Assembly (NCBI RefSeq): GCF_004319545.1
Contig: NZ_CP036313.1
Location: forward strand, 4,528,501 to 4,592,500
DNA from: Desulfobacter hydrogenophilus
Lineage (GTDB): Bacteria > Desulfobacterota > Desulfobacteria > Desulfobacterales > Desulfobacteraceae
DNA length: 64,000 bases
Direction: 5' to 3'
Of this stretch, positions 1 to 7,709 are shown in pieces. Each line of letters opens with the position of its first letter. Within the stretch, counting starts at the first letter, position 1. The notes below the pieces were generated by a model. That model worked only from the letters and a program-made list of their open reading frames with translations. It did no database searches and was not told where the DNA came from. A program made the position numbers and the translations under genes.

Positions 1-987
1 CAGCACAGCCCGACGGGGATTGTCGGACGGCCCATAGCCCTTGGCAAAGGGGTTAAGAATGGGAAATATTTTATCCGAGGCCAGGGACTTTAAAATTCTG
101 GGCGCTCCAAGAAACGAGGCCATGGCCGAAGACAGGGTGGCGGCAATAACACCGGCATTGATCAGCCAGCCATACATGGAAATTTGTTGCATGGCCCCGT
201 AGTCACCGGCCAGGGTTTGCAAAGGTGTGGAAGCGGCAAACACCACAGCCACGGAAAAATAGACCAGTATGGAGATAAAAACTGCGGCAAACGTGCCTGT
301 GGGCAGACTTTTACCCGGGTCTTTAAGATCGCCGGACATGCTCACCCCTTGGGTAAACCCGGTCACCGCCGGAAAAAACAGGGCAAAAAGAATCCAGAAA
401 GAAGCCGTGCCTTCCCCCGCGACCCAGTTTTCCATCAAAAGTCCGGTGTTCCACTGCCGGAGACCGCCAATGTAAAAGGATAGTAGCGCCAGAATCAAAA
501 ACACCATGACCACATACTGGAACTTGGTGGCCAGATCCGCGCCGATCCATGCAAGCATAAAAAGAAACAGCAACGCCGTACCTGCAATAAGCTGTACCGT
601 AACATGGCCGTTCAGGCCAAGGATGGCTGTCAGGGCCTCCCCGAAACCAATGCAGTAAAAGGCAATGGATACGGACTGGGCTATAAACAACACAATGCCG
701 ATGGCCCCGCCGAACTCTATGCCAAGGGTCCTTGAAATCAGGTAATAGTCACCGCCGCCGCCAACCTTCATATTGGTGGAAACAGCAGCCAAAGAAAAAC
801 TGGTCAGAACGGAAATCAGATTGGCCACGGCAATGATAATCAACGCTTTTCCAAGTCCGGCAGCACCCACCACATACCCTAAACGCAGGAAAAGAATGAT
901 CCCGAGAATGGTCAAAACACTCGGTGTAAAAACACCGGAAAACGTACCTAACCGGCCGGTAACGACCTCATTGCTATCTGATGACAT
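1..987 (-). CDS. SLC12-type cation-chloride cotransporter-like permease, C-terminus cut by window edge
   Basis: Reading from ATG at 987 the frame stays open to base 1 (329 codons), so the start is present and the C-terminus lies outside. The protein is a chain of hydrophobic helices typical of the APC superfamily. The N-terminal block with GRLGTFSGVFTPSVLTILG and, further on, VGGGGDYYLISRTLGIEFGG resembles the conserved helix 1 and helix 3 regions of bacterial SLC12-like cotransporters rather than ordinary amino-acid permeases. It would act in the inner membrane as a secondary transporter. Substrate cannot be read from sequence. The next gene, a HAD phosphatase, is more than 600 bases away, so no operon partner is visible. 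Confidence 0.75.
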   Translation of the reverse strand, partial: MSSDSNEVVTGRLGTFSGVFTPSVLTILGIILFLRLGYVVGAAGLGKALIIIAVANLISVLTSFSLAAVSTNMKVGGGGDYYLISRTLGIEFGGAIGIVLFIAQSVSIAFYCIGFGEALTAILGLNGHVTVQLIAGTALLFLFMLAWIGADLATKFQYVVMVFLILALLSFYIGGLRQWNTGLLMENWVAGEGTASFWILFALFFPAVTGFTQGVSMSGDLKDPGKSLPTGTFAAVFISILVYFSVAVVFAASTPLQTLAGDYGAMQQISMYGWLINAGVIAATLSSAMASFLGAPRILKSLASDKIFPILNPFAKGYGPSDNPRRAVL

Positions 988-1269
988 GGACTTTTCCTTA
1001 AATTAAACGAGGGTGAATAACCGAAAGCATGGCGGCCATGCGGCATGTTTTTAATCAACTATTTACCATGGCTGAGGTTGCTGGTAAATAACCGGTTTCA
1101 GAGATTTAAAAATTACTTTTTGTTCGCGGGGCAATCCCATGGGAAAAAATACGGTTACCCGCCAATATAATTGATTCTTGGCTTTTGAAAGCAGGTACAA
1201 TATATGGTGGCCGGATAATTTACTGCAAGGCGTTCAATCATCACGGTGCGCCCACCTGAAACGGGTCAA

Positions 1270-1435
1270 TTAGGACCGCGGATTAAATAAGTTGGGCAGA
1301 AATAACGCCGAATTTTGGTTCATCTACAAGGCGTATTAAAGGTCGAATAGCAGGCCTATTGGGCCTTTGATGCAACGAAGTAGATGGGCCAAAAGGCAAG
1401 CTATTTCGTTCAAGTTATTTAATCTGCGGTCCTTA
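1270..1435. repeat. 166-bp MITE-like element, copy 1
   Basis: Begins TTAGGACCGCGGATTAAA and ends TTTAATCTGCGGTCCTTA, so the two ends form inverted repeats of roughly 18-24 bp. A second copy of identical length and very similar sequence lies at 2348-2513 in the same orientation. A solo end is at 27421-27445. It encodes no transposase and is flanked by TTA/TA, as MITEs mobilised by Tc1/IS630-type transposases often are; the mobiliser is inferred, not seen. Confidence 0.8.
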
Positions 1436-1485
1436 GCATGCAAAAAGCATTCACGTTGACAACTCAAACGTTAGGATTTACAGGG

Positions 1486-1600
1486 AAATTCTGGGGGGGA
1501 GTCATTTGCCTGAAAAACGGACCTTGTTTTGGAGGTCGTCTGCTCTTTAGGAAATATTTTTAGCCCGTCAAAATCAGCCTTTTCAATATAGAGTTTCACT
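1486..1600. repeat. Degenerate repeat related to 3776-3885
   Basis: The block CTGGGGGGGAGTCATTTGCC followed by AAAACGGA and later CAATATAGAG aligns with CTGGGGGCTCTCATTTACC, AAAACGGAG and CGATATAGGT near 3779-3877. The two are diverged copies of an unidentified element. Confidence 0.4.
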
Positions 1601-1627
1601 GTGAATTTTGTGACGCCTAAAAAATTC

Positions 1628-2278
1628 TCAGATTATGATTGATTTTATTTCGTTGAACCTTTCAATCTCAAAATCAGGGTTCATTTCCAGCCTGCTTCCA
1701 AAACCGAACTTGCAAAAAATACTGTTGATCCCAACATTCAGCGCAAGCTGTAAATCGGTATGATGATCGCCGACCATCCAGGTGTTTTCTTTTTTTCCGT
1801 TGAAGCCTTTTTCTCTGGCAACTCGTAACACTTCATAAAAGCCCTCTGGCTCAGGCTTTACGGTAGAAACGTCACCGCCACCCAAGGTTGTAATCAGATA
1901 TTGATTCAGTCCAAAAAAGGCGGTAATTTTGCGACACATATCGCCGGGCTTGTTGGACAAAACTGCCAGAAAATATCCTTTACTCCAGAGAGCCTTTATC
2001 GTTTCTGAGACGCCATCATAAAGCCGGGTATCCACAACAAGATTCCTTACATAATATTCGGTAAATCGATTGCACGCTTCGGTTATATCTTTTTCAGGCT
2101 GGTCATGGAGTGATTTTTCCATCAACTGGGTGCGCCCGCCGCCAACATACCCTACAATTTTATCCATGGGAAATTCAGGAAGTCCGTATGAGGTGCGAAC
2201 CGAATTAACAGCACGCCCAATATCAGTCCGTGTGTCTGCCAAAGTTCCGTCAAAGTCGAATATAATTAATTTGTTCAC
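1628..2278 (-). CDS. HAD-superfamily phosphatase, phosphoglycolate phosphatase-like
   Basis: Predicted cytoplasmic phosphohydrolase of about 216 residues. Motif I is FDFDGTLADT at the N-terminus (nucleophile and acid Asp), motif II is the Ser in AVLSNKPGD, motif III is the Lys of TVKPEPEGF, and motif IV is the acidic pair region in MVGDHHTDLQLA. This order and the helical cap after motif I fit the PGP/Gph type. I chose the GTG at 2278 because GGAG sits five bases upstream and the protein then begins right at motif I; an upstream ATG at 2344 would add 22 residues unlike the family. The gene lies alone between two direct copies of a 166-bp MITE. Substrate is unknown; family members act on 2-phosphoglycolate or other small phosphomonoesters. 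Confidence 0.8.
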   Translation of the reverse strand: MNKLIIFDFDGTLADTRTDIGRAVNSVRTSYGLPEFPMDKIVGYVGGGRTQLMEKSLHDQPEKDITEACNRFTEYYVRNLVVDTRLYDGVSETIKALWSKGYFLAVLSNKPGDMCRKITAFFGLNQYLITTLGGGDVSTVKPEPEGFYEVLRVAREKGFNGKKENTWMVGDHHTDLQLALNVGINSIFCKFGFGSRLEMNPDFEIERFNEIKSIII

Positions 2279-2347
2279 TGCAACTCCATAAACAGGTGAA
2301 TGGGAAAATACAAATTTAAAAAAATCAGGATAATTGATCAACAATGA

Positions 2348-2513
2348 TTAGGACCGCAGATTAAATAAGTTGGGCAGAAATAACGCCGAAGTTTGGTTCA
2401 TCAACAAGGCGCATCAAAGGTTGAATAGCAGGCCTATTGGACCTTTGATGCAACGAAGTAGATGGGCCAAAAGGCAAGCTATTTCGTTCAAGTTATTTAA
2501 TCTGCGGTCCTTA
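2348..2513. repeat. 166-bp MITE-like element, copy 2
   Basis: Same length and orientation as the copy at 1270-1435, with only scattered substitutions, and the same inverted ends (TTAGGACCGCAGATTAAA and TTTAATCTGCGGTCCTTA). With copy 1 it brackets the HAD gene, an arrangement like a composite element, though there is no evidence that the pair moves together. Confidence 0.8.
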
Positions 2514-2543
2514 GTCACTGCCCCTCCTGATCGGCGCCTGTTT

Positions 2544-2993
2544 TTATTCCCTGTTCCAGGAGAGAATCTCAATGATATTGCCCTCGGGGTCCTTAAAATA
2601 GACAAAGATTAGGGTTCCGATTCCTGGCACTGGTTTTTCCGTTACCTTGCCAAGGGGGATGCCTCCCTCTTTCAGGGCCTTGTCATACACCGTTCTTACA
2701 TCATCCACCTCAAAGGCGATATGGGTATATCCACGGTGATTGGCCATAGAATCGGCGGTCTCCACCATCTCGGCATATGTAAAGATCTCCAGGGTAGGCC
2801 CGTTATCGTCGAAGCCGGGCAAAAGGAGATGCGCGCCTTCAAGGCGTGCTTCGGACAGCCCCGTGCCCCGGTCAAGCCATTCACCGGAATAGCTTCGTTC
2901 CGGCTGTTTAATTCGACAGTTGAAAACAGTGCAGTAAAATGCAGCCAGGGCCTTCCAGTCCCGGGCTGCGATGTTGGTGTGAGCGTACTTCAT
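2544..2993 (-). CDS. VOC-family (glyoxalase/bleomycin-resistance fold) protein
   Basis: A short (149-residue) single VOC domain protein. It has the paired beta-alpha-beta-beta-beta modules: first module starts MKYAHTNIAARDWKALAAFY, second starts YTHIAFEVDDV, and the end FKDPEGNIIEILSWNRE carries the metal-binding Glu usual for this fold. The start at 2993 is preferred over the ATG 15 bases earlier because AAGGA lies at correct distance before it. VOC proteins cover glyoxalase, epimerase, dioxygenase and drug-binding activities; which one applies cannot be decided. It ends close to the MITE at 2348-2513 and has no operon partner. Confidence 0.8.
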   Translation of the reverse strand: MKYAHTNIAARDWKALAAFYCTVFNCRIKQPERSYSGEWLDRGTGLSEARLEGAHLLLPGFDDNGPTLEIFTYAEMVETADSMANHRGYTHIAFEVDDVRTVYDKALKEGGIPLGKVTEKPVPGIGTLIFVYFKDPEGNIIEILSWNRE

Positions 2994-3268
2994 GGTGAAT
3001 TCCTTCATGATTGTAAACGTCTGGATTTAATCTGACAGGCGGTGTCAGAAAACTATATTTAATAAAAGATTATACATCAAAAGGTTAAAGTAAAAAGTTC
3101 TCTTTGAATTTTTTTGCTTTTTATTAAACAATGATGATAATTGATTCTGTGGGGCTTAATGAGGAAAACATTATCAATATTTTTCGTTTTTTCTTGAGGT
3201 TACGGTTTAAAAATCGGAAACGATCGACCGTATATTTTTGTGGTGAGACTATCGGGGTAGGAGGGCAT

Positions 3269-3733
3269 ATGACCCCAATTAATTTTTTACTTGTCGATGA
3301 TGAAAAACCTTTTATTGATACCCTCGCACAGCGCCTTCGCCAAAGAGGATTTGCTGTGATCTGTGCCTTTTCCGGAATGGAAGCATTAAACCAACTTGAT
3401 AACGACGACACCATTGAGGTGGTAGTTCTTGATGTAATAATGCCCGGCATGGATGGTATTGAAACCATTAAAAGACTCAAAGAAAAGCACCCAACTGTGG
3501 AAGTGATCATGCTCACAGGCCACTCTACAATTCACTATGCTGTTGAAGCAATTAAATTAGATGCTTTTGATTACCTGACAAAACCTTGCAATATAAACCA
3601 ACTCATTTCAAAAGCAGAACAGGCTGTTTCCAGAAGAAATGAACGGAAAGCAAAAATCTTTGACGTCAGAATCAAACTATACATCTCAAAAGAAGAACGT
3701 GATGAACAGATAGCTCAAATATTGAAAAGATAA
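3269..3733 (+). CDS. Stand-alone response-regulator receiver protein
   Basis: A 154-residue protein consisting of one CheY-like receiver domain with a short charged C-terminal tail and no output domain. Key residues are present: acidic pair D10/D11, phosphoacceptor D55 in VVVLDVIMPGMDG, T83 in MLTGH and K105 in YLTKP. The pattern is closest to receivers of the NtrC/AtoC class. GGAGG four bases before ATG at 3269 fixes the start; an open frame runs back to 3131 without a ribosome site. No histidine kinase is adjacent, so its partner kinase and output are unknown. It would act in the cytoplasm by phosphorylation-dependent protein contacts. Confidence 0.85.
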   Translation: MTPINFLLVDDEKPFIDTLAQRLRQRGFAVICAFSGMEALNQLDNDDTIEVVVLDVIMPGMDGIETIKRLKEKHPTVEVIMLTGHSTIHYAVEAIKLDAFDYLTKPCNINQLISKAEQAVSRRNERKAKIFDVRIKLYISKEERDEQIAQILKR

Positions 3734-4161
3734 CATGTTGTTTTTTTGATCATTATATCTTTCATCAGAAGGTAAGTCTGGGGGCTCTCATTTACCTTAA
3801 AACGGAGCCTGGCCGAAAGGTAGTCTTCACCTCAGACCCTTGACTTGATCTGCCAGATTTTCGATATAGGTCACCAATAACAAACGTAGTCAACACCACT
3901 TCAATAAGGGCTTAGGCGTCCTTAAATACCGATACATTACAAAATGATTGATGGCGTGAATTTGTGAGAGAATTTCATTCAGTCTCACACAGAATCACGA
4001 CTCAATCATTTTGAGGTGATAGTTTCGCTTTTCCTCTGAATTTATAGTTTTTGCCCCTCAAATTGTGAAACTCCTCATAAACAAAAATTACCATCCATAA
4101 ATGGTGATATTTTAAAGATCAATCTGCAATGAGGCAGTTGAATGTTATAAGGAGCTTCACT
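3734..4161. other. Non-coding region upstream of IS110 transposase
   Basis: No gene. Contains a degenerate repeat (about 3776-3885, related to 1486-1600) and a long imperfect hairpin at 3941-4012. In IS110-family elements the non-coding left end upstream of the recombinase commonly encodes the bridge RNA, so this stretch is the place to look; the left boundary of the element could not be fixed by eye. Confidence 0.5.
3941..4012 (+). ncRNA. Structured hairpin, candidate part of an IS110 bridge RNA
   Basis: Three nested helices are visible: AAAATGATTGA (3941-3951) pairs perfectly with TCAATCATTTT (4002-4012); CGTGA (3955-3959) with TCACG (3995-3999); TGTGAGA (3963-3969) with TCTCACA (3983-3989). 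They are separated by internal loops and capped by a 13-base loop. It lies 150 bases upstream of the recombinase start in the same orientation. A stem with internal loops is what bridge RNAs look like, but target and donor guides have not been matched, so the assignment is inference. Confidence 0.4.
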
Positions 4162-5610
4162 ATGAAAAAAAGAAACATTTTTCAGAATCAAAGTCAAGAA
4201 ATCCTGACCCTTTTTGAAATGGCAAAAGACAGGTCCAAGGTTATGTGCATCCCTATGGACTATGCCAAAAAAGACCATATGGCCATGTTTTGCAATGGGA
4301 ATGGAAAAATTCTTCGAAAGCCCTTTTCCATAAAAAATACACCTGAAGGAGTAGAATATTTAATTGATCAAGTAACCAGATCTTGTCATCATCATGGCAT
4401 TGATATTAAACACACTTTTTTCGGAGGTGAGGATTGTGGGACATATGCGAATAACTTCATTGAAGCCCTACGTTCTGAAAATTGGCTGGTGGCGGGGGTA
4501 AATGCTCTTGATGCCAAAAGACATAGGGAAAATGTCCAAGCGAGCACGGACCGGTTAGATCTATTGGGTATCAGTAAAATGCTTCTCAACTGCAGGGGAA
4601 ATTGTTCTCCGGCTCAATCCGGAATCTATTGGAATTTAAGAACGCTTTGTCGAGAAAGACAGAAATTGGTGGTCACGAAAAGCGGTGTGAAAAACAGGGT
4701 TCACACGATTGTAGATCAGATTTTTCCAGGCTTTTTAAATGAATCCAAAAGTGGAATTCCTCCATTTTCACCCGCGTCATTAATATTGATGGAAGACCGA
4801 TTCAGTGTGCATCAGATCCGGCGCCGAAGACCAACTGCATTAGTGAAAATTATTGCTAAACAAGGGCTGCCGAATCCAGAGGGTCGTGCCGAAAAGCTTC
4901 AACGCTATGCAGGTCAGGTCCTCAAACCCCAAAAAGATCATATTGTTACATTGCAACTGTCATTGAAACAGCAAGTCAGATTAATTCTATGCCTCCAAGA
5001 AAGCACTGACCAATTACAACGAGATATCGCGGCACATTTAGCGCAGATCCCAGGAGCATTCTTAACCACAATTCGAGGAATCGGCTTAATTTTAGCTGCC
5101 GGTGTAAGTGCTGAAATTGGAGATCCCAGCAAGCAGAGATCTTTGACAAACCTGGTGTCTTATGCCGGTATAATTCCGCAAATAAAGCAGACCGGAGGGG
5201 AACAAGGCAAAACTCAGGTTATTAGAGTTGGTAAGCGGTGTAATCGTATTTTAAAAAATTATGTCGTCCAGTGCGGCATGCATATGGGGATTCATGGCCC
5301 CGACGAATTAATTGCCGACTATAAACGAAGAGAAGCCCGAGATCAGCATGCTGATTTTGGGATGGCAAGAAGATTTCTTAGAATGGCAATGTGTCTGATG
5401 CGAACACACCAAGCTTATCTGCCAAAGCACTTAAGAAGCCAACAGTGCCTGATGAAAGAACGAGCCCGTTATTATCAAGAAGCTTGGCCGTTACTCATGG
5501 ATAAATGGAGAAGGGTCAGGATGTTAGATATTGCATTCGATAAAAAAATGCCCTTAGGGCAATGGCGCAACATGATACAGGAGCTTTATGGCATAAAATT
5601 GAGTTTGTAA
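4162..5610 (+). CDS. IS110-family transposase (DEDD recombinase)
   Basis: About 482 residues. The N-terminal RuvC-like domain carries the DEDD set: D33 (PMDYAKKDH), E90 (FFGGEDCG), D130 and D133 (STDRLDLLG). The C-terminal IS110/IS116/IS902 domain includes IRGIGLILAAGVSAEIGD and LVSYAGIIPQIKQTGG. ATG at 4162 is preferred over 4129 because ATAAGGAG precedes it. Known IS110 enzymes are bridge-RNA-guided recombinases. In many relatives the last motif reads S-S-G or Q-S-G; here it is Q-T-G, so the position usually held by the catalytic Ser may be Thr, and activity is uncertain. The protein is longer than many IS110 transposases. Element ends were not identified because these insertions lack inverted repeats. 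Confidence 0.88.
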   Translation: MKKRNIFQNQSQEILTLFEMAKDRSKVMCIPMDYAKKDHMAMFCNGNGKILRKPFSIKNTPEGVEYLIDQVTRSCHHHGIDIKHTFFGGEDCGTYANNFIEALRSENWLVAGVNALDAKRHRENVQASTDRLDLLGISKMLLNCRGNCSPAQSGIYWNLRTLCRERQKLVVTKSGVKNRVHTIVDQIFPGFLNESKSGIPPFSPASLILMEDRFSVHQIRRRRPTALVKIIAKQGLPNPEGRAEKLQRYAGQVLKPQKDHIVTLQLSLKQQVRLILCLQESTDQLQRDIAAHLAQIPGAFLTTIRGIGLILAAGVSAEIGDPSKQRSLTNLVSYAGIIPQIKQTGGEQGKTQVIRVGKRCNRILKNYVVQCGMHMGIHGPDELIADYKRREARDQHADFGMARRFLRMAMCLMRTHQAYLPKHLRSQQCLMKERARYYQEAWPLLMDKWRRVRMLDIAFDKKMPLGQWRNMIQELYGIKLSL

Positions 5611-6101
5611 ATAAAATATAGGTTCAGATTGTTGTCTCGGATCAGAATTTTAACGATTTTTGCGGACGGGATGGCTTCATTTATACTGTCGCATTGGATC
5701 TGGTTAACATATCTCATTGACGGCTAATAATAGAATGTCCACCATGTCCGCTCCAATATTTTCATTATGGCTCAAAGGTGCTCTGATCCTCGGAAATTAT
5801 GCCGAGATATCTTGTTACACCAGTATGCCAAATTTTGGATTTATAGGGCATGGTCTTCCACCAGTAACGCTAAATTTTTAGAATTGATGACATTGGGATA
5901 CAATTGATCTTATTGGTATCATTAAAAAACCGATCGTATCGGACAGGAATGGTACGTCTCAAAAAAAAATTGAAAATATTCCTTGTTTTTTCTCTGGTGC
6001 TCTATCATTACTCACCATCATAGATAGGGTTTAATGAGAAGCATCCATACAATTGTTGTAAGATTTAATAATTTGCTCAGTGAGTAACTCTATATTTTTA
6101 C
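5611..6101. other. Gene-free stretch downstream of IS110 transposase
   Basis: No open frame of convincing quality on either strand, no recognised RNA. It probably includes the right end of the IS110 element. I see no repeat shared with other parts of the window. Confidence 0.45.
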
Positions 6102-6139
6102 AGAATCAGCAAAGCTTTTTTAAAAGCAAAGCTGATTCT
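6102..6139 (-). terminator. Hairpin at 3' end of tyrS
   Basis: AGAATCAGC at 6102-6110 pairs with GCTGATTCT at 6131-6139, and inside it GCTTTT pairs with AAAAGC across a small A-rich internal loop. It sits 20 bases past the tyrS stop and on the minus strand is followed by a GTAAAAATATAG stretch, a fair intrinsic terminator. Confidence 0.6.
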
Positions 6140-6160
6140 ATTTAAAATTCGATTATCGTT

Positions 6161-7441
6161 TTAAATCTTAATTCTGTGATACCTTTTTTTGCCAGCTCTC
6201 AGGATAATTTCATGGTTTATAAGATGATCGGCACAGACCGGCAGATCAAAAACCGTCACATTGTCTCCATTTATATATGCCCCGCCCTGGCTTATCAGGC
6301 GCCGGGCCTCTCCAGCTGTTTTGGAAAGACCTGTTCGATGAAAGAGCTGATAAGCCGGGATTCCATCATCCAGTTCTCCCATGGAGACCTGGGTGGTGGG
6401 AAGAGTGCTTGGGGAAACAGCCGTCCCCTGTCTCGGTATGGTTGAGGATGGTAATATCTCATCAAAAATTTCGCGGTTACCAAAGGCTGCCGCTGCTGCG
6501 GCCTTTGCCTTTAAAGCCTCTTCTCTACTATGGGCCAGGCAAGTGGCTTCAAATGCGAGAACCTCCTTGGCCTGGTTTAGTCTCGCGTCTGAAAGTGAGG
6601 TGATGTGATCGATTTCAGCCATTGGCAGAAAGGTGAAAAGAGAGAGAAACCGAACCACATCCCGGTCATCAGTATTCACCCAGAATTGATAATAGTCATA
6701 AGGAGAGGTTTTTTCGGGATCGAGCCAGACAGCACCACTAGCTGTTTTCCCCATTTTACTGCCGTCGCTTTTGGTAATTAGTTTGAAAGTGATTCCAAAT
6801 ACGTTTTCCTGCCTGGTCTTTCGAACCAGGTCTACACCAGCCAAGATATTTCCCCACTGGTCACTGCCCCCCATCTGGAGCATGCAGTGGTGGCGGTCAA
6901 AAAGTTTGAGAAAATCATAGGCCTGGAGGAGCATATAGTTGAATTCGATAAAGCTGAGCCCCTCTTCGGATTCAATGCGCTGACGGTAGCTTTCCGCCTT
7001 AATCATCCGGTTGATGCTGAAATGCCTACCGATATCCCGCAGAAAGGGGACATAGTCAAGGGTGGCAAGCCAGTCAGCATTGTTTGCTAAAAGTGCCTTG
7101 TTGTCCTTAAAATCGATAAATTTTGACAATTGATTTTTGATACCCATAACATTTTTGTCAATGGTATCCAGGGTCATCATCTGCCTCATTTCAGTCTTGC
7201 CGCTGGGGTCTCCGATCATGCCTGTTCCCCCACCTACCAAGGCAATGGGACGGTGGCCGTTTTGTTGCATATGGGATAGGGACATGATTGGAATCAGATG
7301 ACCGACATGGAGACTGTCCGCAGTCGGGTCGAAACCGATATAGCAGCTTCCCCCCTCTTTGTTCAGGTAGGATTCCAGCTCTGCTGCATGGGTTTGATTG
7401 TCAATAAATCCACGTTCTTTCAGGATGTCCAGTACATTCAT
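6161..7441 (-). CDS. tyrS: Tyrosyl-tRNA synthetase
   Basis: A 426-residue class I aminoacyl-tRNA synthetase charging tRNA-Tyr in the cytoplasm. The Rossmann core shows the HIGH-type signature LHVGHL near residue 45 after GFDPTADS, tyrosine-pocket residues in the YDFLKLF and GGSDQWGN blocks, and the KMSKS-type loop as SKMGKT. A C-terminal S4 RNA-binding domain follows (AGEARRLISQGGAYING). Length and order match bacterial TyrRS. ATG at 7441 has AGGA upstream. Upstream in the same transcript direction lie a Tyr-rich leader peptide (7576-7653) and two terminator-like hairpins, so expression is probably controlled by attenuation sensing charged tRNA-Tyr rather than by a T-box, of which there is no sign. 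Confidence 0.97.
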   Translation of the reverse strand: MNVLDILKERGFIDNQTHAAELESYLNKEGGSCYIGFDPTADSLHVGHLIPIMSLSHMQQNGHRPIALVGGGTGMIGDPSGKTEMRQMMTLDTIDKNVMGIKNQLSKFIDFKDNKALLANNADWLATLDYVPFLRDIGRHFSINRMIKAESYRQRIESEEGLSFIEFNYMLLQAYDFLKLFDRHHCMLQMGGSDQWGNILAGVDLVRKTRQENVFGITFKLITKSDGSKMGKTASGAVWLDPEKTSPYDYYQFWVNTDDRDVVRFLSLFTFLPMAEIDHITSLSDARLNQAKEVLAFEATCLAHSREEALKAKAAAAAAFGNREIFDEILPSSTIPRQGTAVSPSTLPTTQVSMGELDDGIPAYQLFHRTGLSKTAGEARRLISQGGAYINGDNVTVFDLPVCADHLINHEIILRAGKKRYHRIKI

Positions 7442-7476
7442 TTTTCGATAATCCTATGTAATTAAAAATAAAAAAA

Positions 7477-7506
7477 GGGCTGCAACCCGGAAATGTGTTG
7501 CAGCCC
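7477..7506 (-). terminator. Attenuator terminator of the tyrS leader
   Basis: On the minus strand GGGCTGCAAC pairs perfectly with GTTGCAGCCC (extendable by an AAA/TTT pairing), then TTTTTTTATTTTT. It lies between the Tyr leader peptide and tyrS. Its loop (ACACATTTCCGG) is complementary to the loop of the hairpin at 7520-7548, so the two can form a competing helix or a kissing pair. Confidence 0.75.
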
Positions 7507-7519
7507 TTTAAAATAAAAA

Positions 7520-7548
7520 ATGCTACAGACACTTCCGGCCTGTAGCAT
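7520..7548 (-). promoter_or_regulatory. First leader hairpin before tyrS
   Basis: Minus-strand ATGCTACAG pairs with CTGTAGCAT around a loop containing GCCGGAAGTGT, followed by TTTTTTATTTT. It resembles a terminator itself. The loop bases CCGGAA plus GTGT can pair with TTCCGG plus ACAC in the loop of the downstream terminator at 7477-7506, giving a candidate antiterminator. Confidence 0.6.
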
Positions 7549-7575
7549 TGAATTTTCGTTTGTTTTTAAATCAGA

Positions 7576-7653
7576 TCAAGAAACACCACGGCAGCCAGAT
7601 ATGTAATACCCGTAATAATAATAGGTCTGTTTGGCAGCAATGTGGTGTTGCAA
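7576..7653 (-). CDS. Tyrosine-rich leader peptide of tyrS
   Basis: A 25-codon frame starting TTG at 7653, six bases after GGAG, and ending TGA. Codons 11-17 are TAT TAT TAT TAC GGG TAT TAC, encoding YYYYGYY: six tyrosines in seven positions. It lies on the tyrS strand, 135 bases ahead of the tyrS start, with two U-tailed hairpins between. An early segment AACACCAC in the leader can pair with GTGGTGTT near its end across the Tyr codons, as in the 1:2 pairing of classical leaders. This is the layout of a ribosome-mediated attenuator: stalling at Tyr codons when charged tRNA-Tyr is scarce would favour readthrough into tyrS. Mechanism is inferred. Start codon is non-AUG and the ORF is too short for routine gene callers. 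Confidence 0.8.
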   Translation of the reverse strand: MQHHIAAKQTYYYYGYYISGCRGVS

Positions 7654-7679
7654 ATTAATTCTCCAATTTTAAAAAATGC

Positions 7680-7709
7680 TGTATAACATTGCCGTTGAAT
7701 AAAAATCAA
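7680..7709 (-). promoter_or_regulatory. Candidate promoter of the tyrS leader
   Basis: Minus-strand TTGATT (7709-7704) followed 15-18 bases later by TGTTATACA gives a weak sigma70-like pair placed about 30 bases before the leader ribosome site. Position is right; match to consensus is modest. Confidence 0.35.

Larger units (their letters stand above)
988..1627. other. Gene-free stretch with MITE copy and degenerate repeat
   Basis: No convincing coding sequence. It holds the first 166-bp MITE copy (1270-1435) and a degenerate segment (about 1486-1600) related to one at 3776. The part just upstream of the permease start (988-1260) shows no clear promoter to me. Confidence 0.6.

Noticed and set aside
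2370..2612. 80-codon plus-strand ORF
   Set aside because: It lies inside the MITE copy and runs through the VOC gene in antisense; no domain.
7441..7709. T-box riboswitch for tyrS
   Set aside because: No T-box motif or specifier loop; the Tyr-codon ORF and hairpins explain the leader better.
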